From: Scytalidium lignicola
Lineage: Eukaryota; Ascomycota; Leotiomycetes
DNA length: 64,000 nucleotides
Assembly (NCBI GenBank): GCA_002812745.2
Contig: NCSJ02000165.1
Coordinates: 28,537 to 92,536 of the forward strand
Direction of reading: 5' to 3'
Part shown: positions 32,437 through 44,179 of the stretch, in pieces
How the letters are laid out: each line of letters starts with the position of its first letter
Position numbering within the stretch: position 1 is the first letter of the stretch
Translations under genes and position numbers: made by a program
The notes under the pieces: generated by a model
The model's database searches: none
What the model saw: the letters and a program-made list of their open reading frames with translations, nothing else
What the model was told of the DNA's origin: nothing

Positions 32437-34322
32437 ATGTCTGCTGCGCAGCTTCTGAACCCCAAGGCCGAGTCAAGGGTACGTTGCCCCACCGCCACAT
32501 GAATATTAAAGTGTCTAATTATGAACAGCGGAGAGGGGAAGCTCTACGGGTTAATATAAACGCTGGAGAGGGGTTACAAGATGTGTTGAAGTCGAATTTA
32601 GGTCCGAGAGGAACTATTAAAATGTTTGTATTTATACCCTAGTATCTTCGGCACAGAGCTAATGATCAAACAGGCTTGTTGATGGCGCTGGATCGGTACG
32701 CACTTATTCCAAGATATACGGGAGATAACTTGCTGATGAGGCAAAATACAGATCAAGCTGACAAAAGACGGCAACGTTCTATTACGAGAAATGCAAATCC
32801 AAAATCCAACTGCGGTTATGATTGCTAGAGCTGCGACAGCTCAAGATGATATCTGCGGAGATGGTACCACCTCAGTTGTGCTTCTTGTCGGTGAACTGTT
32901 GAAGCAGGCAGACAGATATATCTCTGAAGGACTGCATCCTAGAATTATTACGGACGGCTATGAAATCGCAAAGAATGAGGCGTTAAAAGTAAGTTACATC
33001 ATCTTCAGCTCCCCACCATGACTAATTAAAGAAAATAGTTTCTAGAGACTTTTAAGTTAGAGAGGAAACCAGAGCGAGAGCTTCTGCTCTCTGTTGCTCG
33101 TACCTCCCTTTCAACGAAACTGAATGAAGATCTCGCCGAGAGACTCACCCCAGCTATTGTTGATGCGGTTCTAGCAATCTGGCAGGCACCAGCGAAGCCA
33201 GACTTACACATGGTGGAGATCATGAAGATGCAACATCGGACCGCATCTGATACACAGCTTATCCGAGGTTTAGCGTTGGATCATGGAGCAAGACACCCTG
33301 ATATGCCGAAACGAGTGGAGAATGCGTTCATCTTGAGTTTGAACGTGAGCTTAGAGTACGAGAAATCCGAGATCAACTCTGGATTCTTTTATTCAAGTGC
33401 AGAACAACGTGATAAACTAGTTGAGAGTGAGCGCAGATTTGTGGACGAGAAGCTGCGGAAGATTGTGGAGCTGAAGAAGGAAGTTTGCGGTAATGATCCA
33501 AAGAAGGGATTCGTTATCGTCAACCAAAAGGGAATCGATCCTCTCTCGCTCGATGTTCTAGTTAAAAACGGCATATTTGCTCTACGAAGAGCTAAAAGAC
33601 GAAATATGGAGAGACTGCAATTAATCTGCGGTGGTACCGCCCAAAACAGTGTCGACGACTTAACTCCAGATATTCTAGGTTGGGCAGGGTTGGTCTATGA
33701 ACACGAGCTGGGAGAGGAGAAATTCACATTCATTGAAGAAGTGAAAGATCCCAAATCTGTGACGCTGCTTATCAAGGGTCCAAATCAACATACGATTACA
33801 CAAATCACTGATGCTGTCCGGGACGGTCTCCGAAGTGTGTACAACATGATTGTTGACAACAGTGTTGTACCTGGTGCCGGAGCCTTTCAGGTCGCTTGTG
33901 CAGCGCACCTAAATAGCGAGGCATTCCGCAAAACAGTCAAGGGGAAGGCCAAGTGGGGAGTACAGGCGTTTGCCGATGCTCTTTTGATCATTCCAAAGAC
34001 ATTAGCTGCGAATTCGGGGCATGATATTCAAGATTCTCGTAAGTGCATCTGATTACTCTACATTGCTGCTTTTGTACTAATACTTCTCATAGTTGCAATG
34101 CTCACTGATGAGCAAGTGGAAGGCAATGTCGTTGGCCTCGACCTGAAGACTGGCGAGCCGATGGATCCTGTTCTTGAAGGTGTTTACGACTCATTCCGTG
34201 TGCTGAGAAACTGCGTTGCCTCCAGCTCGGGCATCGCATCCAATCTTTTGCTATGTGATGAATTGCTTAAAGCCCGACAGATGGGAAGGCAAGCGCCGCC
34301 GGGTCCTGGGATGGATGATTAA
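32437..34322 (+). CDS. CCT6: Chaperonin TRiC/CCT subunit zeta (541 aa, 6 exons)
   Basis: Exons 32437-32478, 32529-32623, 32674-32695 (22 nt), 32752-32988, 33039-34038, 34093-34322. Cct6 is one of eight subunits of the cytosolic ring that folds actin and tubulin. Group II chaperonin blocks: [22 protein letters not shown], the ATP motif [16 protein letters not shown], the apical domain [15 protein letters not shown], and [20 protein letters not shown] in the C-terminal equatorial part. [20 protein letters not shown] is typical of zeta. Length is standard. Five introns crowd the gene, three of them before residue 60, giving very small exons. Intron 2 has a GTTTGT donor. Confidence 0.97.
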
Positions 34323-35520
34323 ATAAAAAAGGTATAAAGTTGATGTTACACAAGCTCAAGCCTCGGCTCTACTCTGTGACTCTCCTTCTCGACGTGGTGC
34401 AACCGGGAAGCTTCAATGGGTTTCTCGTTACCATTGCAGCGCATTTCACATCACATGTACTGTTAGAAAAGTAGTTATATCTATTGTACCGGGTAGAGAT
34501 CGCAAGACAAGAGAATAGATAACTTGAACAAAGTGCCCAAGCAAAACTCTTTTTACTGCAATCGCATTTAAGCGGCCTGAGATTTATAGGCTATTGACTT
34601 GCTGTTGCACCCCGCACTGCCTTATTATTTAATTTACGCTCTTCGATAGTCGGTTATGGGTACTGTAGATGAAAATACTTAACGTTACCCCTGCTGTAGT
34701 TCTATCCTTCTGCTAACGTTACCGTCCAATCACCACTAGGCTATATTTGCCGTTTCTGTAGCATCTTACCGTCTGATGCCAAAAAAGGATCTAGGAAGGT
34801 CTACCCAGCGCCAGCGTACGACCATGGGGGTCGACCCATGGTAGTACAGTAATCCGCTCGGGGCGAACCATAAGCTCAAAGCGAGCCGCAATGGAAAACC
34901 CTTGAAAATAACTGAGTTACCGCAAGCATTAATCTGTAAGCACTATGCTGTACCGGTAATAAGGGAATACAGTAAGTAATGAAATAGCCAGAACATTGCT
35001 GATTGACTTATAACTATTACAGTATTCAAAAGTCCCTAACTTCGGACGTGCGGGCAAGGGGCCCACGGGGTAAGACGAAGGGGCCTAACTTGGCTGCTTC
35101 GGTCGCTTTTGGGAAGCAACGCCTGGTGCCAAGACCCCGCCAAGGCCCGTCTGAGTGGGCAGCCATCCCCTAAAGACGCTGCCAGCCTCAGTTGCAACTG
35201 CACTGTCGTCGGCGTGCCGCTATTTGGGCGCCAGCGGACCTTGACAATGCGAGTGAGAGCCAAGACTCTTAAGGACAACAACGATATATCGACTTCTAAC
35301 GTACATTATTCCTTTTTTTAATTCCAGCAAGCTGCCCTTTTTTACCCAACTAATTCAAGCTCGCTGGAGCCCACACCATGCTTTGGTCTAATCCGAGCAT
35401 TCTTCGATGAGAGCTACATTTCCAGCTGCGAGACACGCGACCAGATATATCAGCCATCCCCTTCCGGCACCGTGAATTCAGGCTTCGGGGGCTTCAACCG
35501 CCCACCATAAAGTAGCCAAG
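34323..35520. other. Intergenic upstream of the GH47 gene, with palindrome and GC-rich block
   Basis: About 1.2 kb between two plus-strand genes. It holds a near-perfect palindrome (34816-34847) and a GC-rich block (about 35035-35240) 280-490 bp before the GH47 start. No credible gene or RNA. Confidence 0.5.
34816..34847. repeat. Imperfect 32-bp palindrome
   Basis: Arms of 13 bases around a six-base centre: GTAC, one mismatched base, ACCATGGG, then GGTCGA, then CCCATGGT, one base, GTAC. It could be an operator for a dimeric factor or a cruciform; no function is known to me. Confidence 0.6.
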
Positions 35521-38500
35521 ATGTTACGGTACCGCCGCTATCGAGTGTATCTTGTCTTTGCTGCCATCATAACTATTCTTCTGGTGCACATGGTGCGCAA
35601 TGCAGAATGGAATGAATCGCCCAAGACCAATGCCTTGGATTTCAAACCTCCGGTTCCCGTGAAGACAGAAGGACCACCGCAGGAAGGCGCATCTGGACCT
35701 GAAAACGTGGTACCGGACGATACACATAAGAATGAAGACGGGAAGCTGGAAAAGGTTGAAACCCCGGCCGAACACGTCAAATCGACAGCTACCCGTATCT
35801 CTACAGCAGTGGAACAAAAAGTGACGGACCTGGGAGAGAAGGCTGAATCAAAGGTGGAGGCAGGAATAGAGTCGGATTATGACGATGATGACGATGATGA
35901 GGAGGTCTTGGGACAGATCCCCAAGACTCCAGTCGCAACCAAAACGCTAGCTCCGTCTCCTGCTTTTGAGTCTCTGCCCAAGGTCTCTCTCCCTGACAGA
36001 AAGCCACTATCTACCAATGATGGCAAATCCGATACTTCTGATGTGGAGGATCTCCACCCGGTTTCACCAGGCAGACAATCACAACCAGTGTTCTCGGCAG
36101 CCCCGACGACAATCCATTGGGAGCGTCAGAAGGAGCACTTCCCAGTCCCCACAGAATCCCTAATTCTCCTTCCAACCGGACCCCCAAAAGCAATCCCAAA
36201 GATCCAATATCCCTTCAGTGATGAAAACCCCGAGTCACAGGCGAAGCGTGTCAAGAGACAAGAGTTGGTCAAGGCAGAATTCAAGAAGGCCTGGAAGGGC
36301 TATAGTACGTACGCTTGGCTACATGACGAGTTGAAACCTGTCTCTGGTACCTTCCGTGATCCCTTCTGTGGATGGTCGGCAACACTGGTAGATGCAATGG
36401 ATACACTATGGATGATGGGACTTTATGAGGAGTTTGAAGCCGCCGTTGCTGCCTTACAACAGATAGATTTCACCACAAGTTCGAGAACGGACATCCCGAT
36501 GTTTGAGACGACTATCAGGTACCTTGGAGGTCTAATTGCTGCCTATGATATTAGTGGAGGGAAGTACAAGACTATTTTGGATAAAGCCGTTGAATTGGCT
36601 GATGTTCTGATGGGAGCTTTCGACACTCCTAATCGCATGCCTGTTCTCTACTACAATTGGAAGCCTGCATTTGCTTCGCAGCCGCACCGTGCTAGCCCGC
36701 GTTCCAATCTTGCTGAACTTGGGTCCTTGTCGATGGAATTCACGAGACTGGCGCAACTGACTAAAGAACCGAGGTATTATGATGCTGTTGCGCGTGTCAC
36801 GAATGCGCTAGAGGAATATCAGAATCGGGGTACACCATTGGACGGAGTATTTCCCGAATCTGTTGATGCTTCTGGCTGCAATCGCACTGTCATTGTTAGC
36901 AAACCGATCGGTGTATCGGTGAATCGGACGACGACGCCAACGGAAACTGTTGGATACACACCAGATGAAGATGATACCGAGGACAGACCAGCAACTAAGG
37001 AGTCGCAAAAAGGAGATGCTACCACCAAACAAGCAGAGGAGTCTATTGTACCTGGTGAGATGGCAGAAGAAGAAGCTGAAATACCAAACCAGAAAACGGA
37101 AGAGAAGCCACAAGAGCCAAAGGAGAAGAAGCTTGCGGCAAGGCAACTCGAATACGGATCCAGTTCCAACGGCGAAACATATTCAGCCGCTAATCAGGAC
37201 AGTAAGAATAAGAAGGTCATGAAGAGCCCAGAGCCTGAACTTCAAGACACTCAGAATTCTCAAGAACTAGATTCTTCATCGGAGAATACAAAGACGAGCA
37301 CAGAAAATATTGTAGCCCAGGTTGAGCAAAAGGCAAAGAGCAAGCAGCCAGAGGCACAACTTGATGACTGCGTACCGATGGGTCTTGATTCAACAAATCA
37401 CGGTGCGGATAAATTTTCAATGGGAGGAAGTCAGGACTCGACCTACGAGTACTTTTCAAAGGTATGTCTTCGCTGAATTGGAAATTTACACTGTGGTTTA
37501 TACTGATTATTCTACAGCAATACCTCCTTCTTGGAGGTCTCGAAGAAAAGTACCACACCATGTACCTAAAGACGTTGAAGGCTGTTCGTAAATGGATGAT
37601 CTACCGCCCTATGCTCCCTGATAATAATGACATTCTCTTCTCCGGATTGATCAGCACTGGTAGAAACGGATCAAACCCAAAACTAAATCCAGAACTGACC
37701 CATTTAACGTGTTTCCTTGGTGGCATGGTCGGTATGGGTGCCAAGGTCTTCGGACTAGAAGATGATCTAGAAATAGCCAAGAAACTCACCGATGGCTGCG
37801 TATGGGCTTATGATGTGACACCAACCGGTATCATGCCTGAGTTTTCTACTTTGATAGCTTGTGAGGATAGAAATGAATGCACTTGGAACGAGACAGCATA
37901 TAACCTTGCTCTTGACCCTATGGGAGAAAGTCGAGATGAGCAGGTTCAGAAATATCTCGAGAACCTGGAATTCCGAAAAGAGGAAGAGAAAAGGGCTAGA
38001 ATCGAGGCTGTGAAACAGGCCGAGAAAGATTTAAAGGAAGCAAAGGAAGCGCTAGAGTCGGCGAAGGGGGCTGTAGCTGCAGCGGAAGCTGCTGAGGCTG
38101 CNGACGAGGAGGAGGAAGAAGAAGGAGAAGGAGGAGAGGAGAATAGGAATGACACAAAACAGGAATCAAGGGAGGATGCAGAAGAGAACGTGGAGAAGCC
38201 CAAGGAGCCAAAGGAGAAGAAGGTTACCGAAGAGAAAAAACCAGAGCCTCGCACGGAGGATGACGTGCGTGACAGTGCATCCGTTGAAAAGGCAAAGGCA
38301 AGCGACAAAACTAGCAGCACTACGTCGGATAAATCATACGCCAAACGTGACATGGCACTTGAAGGTACTACCCAAGATTACGACGACAAGGACGAAGTTA
38401 AGGGCGAAGGACAGCGAGGAAACGTGGATACTCAAAAGAAGGATACTACGAAGAAAGACACCGCACAAGTTCAAATTCCTCCAGCAGAAGATGTAAAACC

Positions 38501-39041
38501 CACTCCCATAGATAAGACCGAGCAACCAACAAAGACGAAGTCGAAAGGGAAAGAGAAGAACAAGCAAGCGACTCTAGCTCCAGACCCGATGCGTCCGTTA
38601 ACACATAAGGAGTACGTGAAGCAAAGGATTGATCAAGGCTTACCCCCTGGATTCTTTGCTATTAATGACAGAAGATACATCCTTCGGTAAGTCCCTCCAC
38701 TCCTCTCTCCACTAAACAGCTAACCAATCCTCACTCAAAGACCTGAAGCAATCGAATCAGTCTGGTACATGTATCGCATCACCGGCGACCCATCCTGGCA
38801 AGATAAAGGCTGGCAAATGTTCGAATCAATCATCGCAAGCACGAAATCCGAGTACGGCCACAGCGCCATCCATGACGTTACCACGCTACAAAGCCCCGTC
38901 ACCAAACTCGACCAGATGGAGAGTTTCTGGCTGGCTGAGACGCTCAAGTATTTTTACCTGCTGTATAGTACACCCGATGTCGTGAGTCTTGATGAGTGGG
39001 TGCTCAATACGGAGGCGCATCCTTTTAAAAGACCGACGTGA
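35521..39041 (+). CDS. GH47 alpha-1,2-mannosidase with two large insertions (1136 aa, 3 exons)
   Basis: Exons 35521-37461, 37518-38686, 38741-39041. Class I mannosidases trim alpha-1,2-mannose from N-glycans in the ER/Golgi lumen. A type II anchor lies at about residues 9-24. After a disordered stalk, the catalytic fold begins near 245: [45 protein letters not shown] (catalytic Glu), [29 protein letters not shown] with Cys and later GCVWAYD (disulphide pair), [18 protein letters not shown] (second Glu) and the Ca-binding NTEAHPF end. Two low-complexity, Lys/Glu-rich insertions break the fold at about 466-612 and 785-1005. Usual enzymes are 500-650 aa. The n at 38102 is in frame. Intron 2 has an AAG acceptor. 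Confidence 0.93.
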
Positions 39042-39639
39042 AATCGGAGGATATAGTTCTCGCTTTTTGTATTAATTTTGCCCTTGTTTATGTGTGGGGC
39101 TATTAGGACTTTATTTTTGTCCCTCTTGGATTAGTTAATCATGGGCTGGATGACAAATGTATATACATTGAGGATCAGGATTCCTACCTCTAAAAAGGAG
39201 GAGGGTCGCTACCTATTATTAATTGCCTTCAGAAATCGTTGGAAGCCCTTTGCGGTAGCATTTTGAAGGAAACGAAAATGGAAAATCGTTGTTCTGTCCT
39301 TTGTTCATGTCGGAGTCGGAAAAGGAAAGCATGTTATTTGTATATATTTCATAAGAGGCGCAAAATTTGTCAATGGACTATCATGTATAGTCTGATTAAG
39401 TAGTGAGAGTGAGCGAAGTTGTAACAGCTCCACAACTTCCCACCTCCTTGTTGAACGAATGAACCATGATTTAGCACAACTAGTATATTATGTATTGACG
39501 TAATGTACTACGTGCTACAGGTGAACCGACACTAATCAATTCTCTAATCAATTCTACTTTCAGTCTTCCTGCCATATTTCTATTCCCTAATCTATGAACC
39601 AATATCGTCAAACCCAGCCTTTGCGCATTTAGTAGAAAT
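39042..39639. other. Convergent 3' region between GH47 and phosphoglycerate mutase
   Basis: 598 bp of AT-rich sequence; nothing recognisable. Confidence 0.5.
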
Positions 39640-41468
39640 TTAATTCTTAACCAGAAGACTGTGGCCGGTCATTTCCTCTGGCTGCTTCAAGCCCATAGTC
39701 TCGAGGATGGTAGGAGCTACATCACCCAAGACACCTCCTGCCTTAGTTAAGGACCAACCTTTAGGTGCGTTTGCCATAACAAATGGAACTTTGTTTGTAG
39801 TGTGTGAAGTCTTAGGCTTTCCATCTTCAAATTTCATCTCTTCGGCATTCCTATTAGATATGTTAGTATAGAGTGACGATGGAAATTTTAGTCACTAACC
39901 CATGATCAGAAGTGACAAAAAGGATGTAGCCCTCCTTTTTGCAAGTTTCATAGACTTCTCCAATTGCTTTGTCGGTAGCTTCTACACCAACAATAGCGGC
40001 CTCATACACTCCTGTATGACCAACCATGTCAGGAGGAGCGAAATTGTTCATAACAAACTCAAATTGATGTTCTGATATCCGCTTGCATACTTGTTTAGCA
40101 ACACCTGCAGCACTCATCTCAGGTGCTTTATCGTAAGTAGCGACGTTCTTGTTTGATGGGACAAGATCTTCTGACTCATCGCGTGTTTCGAGAGGGAAGA
40201 CTTTCTCTACTCCTCCATTGAAAAAGAAAGTAACATGAGCATACTTCTCTGTCTCAGCTACATGTACTTGCTTGACTCCCTGTGAGCCTAAAGTCTCTGC
40301 AAGGACATTACCCATGTGCTGTGGTTTAAATGCGATTTCAAATGGATAATCAAGCTTGTACTGAGTCATTGTCGTAATTGTAATGTCTTTGGGATAAGGA
40401 AAGTCCGGCTTTGGAGATCGATCCACTCCTCCAAGGAGTTGAGTAATTTCTCGAACTCGATCTGATCGGTAGTTGAAGAAAAATACTTGATCACCATCCT
40501 TGATCCGAGCATCTTTTCCATTGAAAATAATAGGCTTCAAGAACTCGTCATTCTCCCCCTTTTCATATCTCTCCTTGATTGTCTTCACTGGGTCATCACT
40601 TTGCTCCCCCTCACCAAGGACCATTCCTTTCATAGCAACCTCAACTCGGTCCCAACGCTTATCACGGTCCATAGCATAATATCGTCCTACAACTGTGGCT
40701 AGTTCACCAATGCCGATTTCTTTAATCTTGTCTAGCAATTCTTGCATGTATCCTGCACCAGATTTGGGGTCGGTATCTCGTCCATCGCCAAAGAAGTGGA
40801 TATACACATGAGGAATACCAATCTCTTTAGCCACCTTTAAAAGGGCATAAAGGTGGTCCTGCTTTGAGTGCTAAAACTTGGAATTAATTTCAAAAGTCCT
40901 TTCAATTTCAGAGTAGAAATACTTACAACACCACCATCAGAAATAAGACCAGCTAAATGCAGGCGTCCAGTAGTTTCTTTAGCCTTTTTAAAGACTTTTG
41001 AGATGATGTCGTTCTTGTCGAGTTCATTCTTCTTGATAGTCAGGTCAATCCGTACCACATCTTGCCATACAACTCTTCCAGCACCAATATTCAAGTGTCC
41101 GACTTCCGAGTTCCCCATCAACCCCTCAGGAAGTCCAACAGCCAAGGAAGATGCCTCAAGCTCGACATAGCCATTAGCATCGGTTTTGAAGCTGTCCATC
41201 ACAGGTGTTTTCGCTGCTGCAATTGCGTCACCATCCTTAGGTGAAGTTTCGCTAGGTATTCCCCAGCCATCAATTACAACTACGCCAGATCATTACAATC
41301 AGCCACGCTGCTTCTAGGTAGACCAGACAAAAGAGGAATACAAGGACCAAGTCAACATCTTTCGCCTTAGCCATCGTCATGCAGTGCATTAAGAGTAGGA
41401 AAAGAAATGAGGACACGTAAGTGGTTGGGAGACGTACTCAGGGCAGCTTTGTGCTCAACTTGGACCAT
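39640..41468 (-). CDS. gpmI: 2,3-bisphosphoglycerate-independent phosphoglycerate mutase (521 aa, 4 exons)
   Basis: Exons 41468-41438 (31 nt), 41279-40927, 40870-39900, 39850-39640. It interconverts 3- and 2-phosphoglycerate in glycolysis, using two metal ions. After splicing the protein starts MVQVEHKAALIVIDGWGIPS, holding the first metal Asp. The phosphoryl-carrying Ser is Ser68 in MGNSEVGHLNIGAGR. Further blocks: GLISDGGVHSKQDHLYALL, IHFFGDGRDTDP, VVGRYYAMDRDKRWDR, NYRSDRVREI, NNFAPPDMVGHTG and VTSDHGNAEEM with the last metal ligands. Length is normal. Filamentous fungi use this enzyme where yeasts use the cofactor-dependent one. The first intron is 158 nt; the others are 50-56 nt. Confidence 0.96.
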
Positions 41469-43684
41469 TTTGGCGGGGTCTTCGTACAGCTGACAGCTTT
41501 GTTTCAAGAATTGTCAGGCCAAAAATGTTTCAATGAACAATTCCACGAAGCATATAAAGAAATTTGTTATGCTGTCCGAAAAACGAAAAACGAAAACGAA
41601 AAAGAGACACAAGAATTTCAGTTGGTCAGTCGGGAATCGAATGACTTGCTCGTGGTTGAGAAAACCGGTTGGTGGGGTTCCCTCCTTACGAGCCTGGTCA
41701 GATGGGTCCATGTTTTTAACGACCTTTTCAGGATCTCTTCAAGCCTTCTCTCCCCAAAGCCAACAAGTTGAACTTAGTATTATTAAACACTCATGAAACT
41801 TTACCCTCTCAGTTTAGGTCAACCAAGATAAAAGAAGTCAAGCTGTTATATAACTGAATAAAAATAAGAGTAAAAATAACATTGACAAAGTTATAAATTC
41901 CTACAGCGCTATCTAAGCCTAAAAACACAGAACCATCTGACCAGGCTCGTTATGACGAAACCTAGCGCAGCTCTTCTTTATTGGCTGATGTATTCTGATT
42001 CTGACTAACCAAAGTAGAAGGCCACTGCTAGAACTAACTCTTCAGCCTTCTTTTTGCACCTTAGCTTAATTATATCCCACGGACCATACTCATGCATCGT
42101 CAAGAAGGGAGTTATAATTGCTGGAGGACCTGGCGTTCCTAGACGCTCCCTATCGTATTTCGGGAGTACCAGGTACTGTACAGTACATCTCATGTCTGTC
42201 CTGGGAGATAAGAACCATTAAGCCTCTATGGTAGCATTATTCGATAGAGCGGACAGTGATGATGATGATGATAAGGCCCAAGAGGCTGCAGATAGAAATG
42301 TTTGTTTCGTCTTGTGTATACGAGATGTTTAAACCGAATGAAGATTAGATTATATATCTTATCTTCCCTCTTTATCCGTTATAAATCCAAACTTTCAATA
42401 GTACATAAAGGATAATCAAGTCAATCAGATTAAGATAGGAGCAGATTCTGATAATCTGTTCTCAAACGCTCTAGGAATGAGATTGTTGTTGTTGTAAGAG
42501 TAGAATTAAGAAAGAAAGGAGAGGGAGAAAAAAGTCTGCATATAGGCGTGGTTTAAAGGGTGAATGAAAGATAAAGCAGAAGGCTTTGGAGGGTGAATGA
42601 CTAGGTTAAAACTATGTTGAATATGACAGTGAATCCTGATTGTTTAAGCTTATTTAATAAATGGTATGTGTAAGATATGATAGTTGCCTCGTGAGTTACA
42701 CTTCCTTGTTAGTAATACTGTGTATCCCTAGCTTCACAAATTAACATACCTAGATCATGCATACAAACGGACATAGCCTGGCCGATTATCCAGATTACAC
42801 TCCCGCCATCGTTTCAATATCCAAAGGTAAGATGCTCACAAGAGAAACATAGCGTTAGATACACGAAATCATGTAGAGGAGGGAACAAACTAGGAGTTGC
42901 AATACGAATAAACAAAACTCATGATATTCTTCATAAAATAAACTAAAAATAAACAAAAGTCCCTCTATATACATAGCACAGATACCAGGATGGGGAGTGC
43001 TGTGACCAAGGCACGAATATATGTTGCATATCATGCTGCGGGTTTATGTGCGAGTGAGGGAATGTGTGTATACATGAGAGTGAGTGCGAAAGGGATGAAT
43101 AAAGCAAGTGTAGATGTGCGGAAGGCGGCCATAAATGCATTATCATGCCATTGCAATGCCATGCCATATCAAGACAGAAAGAGACAATTCACCAAGCCAC
43201 CACTTTCTAAGCAATGATAAAAAGAAATTTGTAAAACACCGCTTCTCTTTTCCCTATTCCCTAGGATTTCGTTAAGGACATGAGATAAAAAAANGGCTCT
43301 GTTAGTAAGAGCGTATTAGAATGATGACGACATGCCGATCCTCGTTTTAGTAAATCTTTTTGTCTTGCCCTGCTGTAAAAACAAATATTCATGGACAGGG
43401 GATGAAATTCCTCGCCGTCGAAAAGTTAAATCCAATTCCCTTCCGGAAAAAGGAAAAAGGTAAAACAGAAACAAAAAAAANGATCAGGGTCCATGGAGCT
43501 CTATTCACCCCTGTGAAAGAGTGGATGGGATCCTGTGTTTCCTCCCAGATATTTTTTTTTATAAATAGAGAGAGTGTGTGGTTCGGTTCTGCGGTCGTCA
43601 TATCTCTTCCGCTTTTCATATTCCCTACTCCACATACTTCCTTTTTTCTTCTTCTTTTTTTCTCTATGCCATTTCCATGTCAAT
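41469..43684. other. Long region without a supported gene
   Basis: 2.2 kb between the phosphoglycerate mutase start and the stop of the small Ser/Arg-rich gene. Small ORFs occur but lack family likeness. It includes a GAT repeat (42257-42272), undetermined bases at 43294 and 43481 in A-runs, and a pyrimidine tract near 43640-43665. Part is probably the 3' UTR of the gene to the right. Confidence 0.5.
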
Positions 43685-44179
43685 CTATGATCTGGCACCA
43701 TCTTCCCATCGCACTTCTCTCCCGCTCGCCATACTCTCCCGCTTGCTCTGTCCACGGTTCTTCCAGTCGAGAGAGCCGCCCATGCTCATGCGACTCAGCC
43801 GTCGACCTAACCCACGTCCGACCGAGTCCTTCTGTTGTGGTCGGGGTTCTCTCATCTCCGGGACCTGGTCTCTCTCGTACTCTCTCTCGCGCTCCTCGCT
43901 CCGATCGCTATCACTGCCGCTGCCACTGCCACTGCCGCTGGTGCTGGTGCTCCAGGGATTCTGGGTATGGGACCGGGGGCTTGGGCTTGGGCTGTGACCG
44001 GCACTGATCTTGGCGGAGTACGAGGTCGCGTGCGCGGATGATGAGTTGTAGATATATTCGCCGTCGACATACTGGGCCTCGGAGACGAAGGTTGAGCGAC
44101 GGTGACGGCGGCGAGTGTAGCGCTGCTCGAGACGGAAGAGCTCGAGCTTCTGGTGGAAGAGATCGATGAGGTTGACCAT
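43685..44179 (-). CDS. Small Ser/Arg-rich conserved-looking protein (164 aa)
   Basis: Single exon with ATG at 44179. The N-terminal 45 residues are ordered and basic: MVNLIDLFHQKLELFRLEQR, then YTRRRHRRSTFVSEAQYVDGEY. I believe this block recurs in proteins of other Pezizomycotina, from memory and unverified. The rest is low complexity: a Ser/Gly/Asp run around residues 78-92, then Arg/Glu and RRLSRMSMGGS, which looks like a kinase-target site. No known domain; function unknown. Codon third positions are strongly GC-rich. Both flanks are long (over 2 kb), which is unusual in this dense window and may mean long UTRs and complex control. Confidence 0.7.
   Translation of the reverse strand: MVNLIDLFHQKLELFRLEQRYTRRRHRRSTFVSEAQYVDGEYIYNSSSAHATSYSAKISAGHSPSPSPRSHTQNPWSTSTSGSGSGSGSDSDRSEEREREYERDQVPEMREPRPQQKDSVGRGLGRRLSRMSMGGSLDWKNRGQSKRESMASGREVRWEDGARS

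Noticed and set aside
41600..41700. Possible tRNA, because of a T-arm-like GATTCCCGACTG on the minus strand
   Set aside because: No matching acceptor stem, D-arm or anticodon arm could be folded around it.
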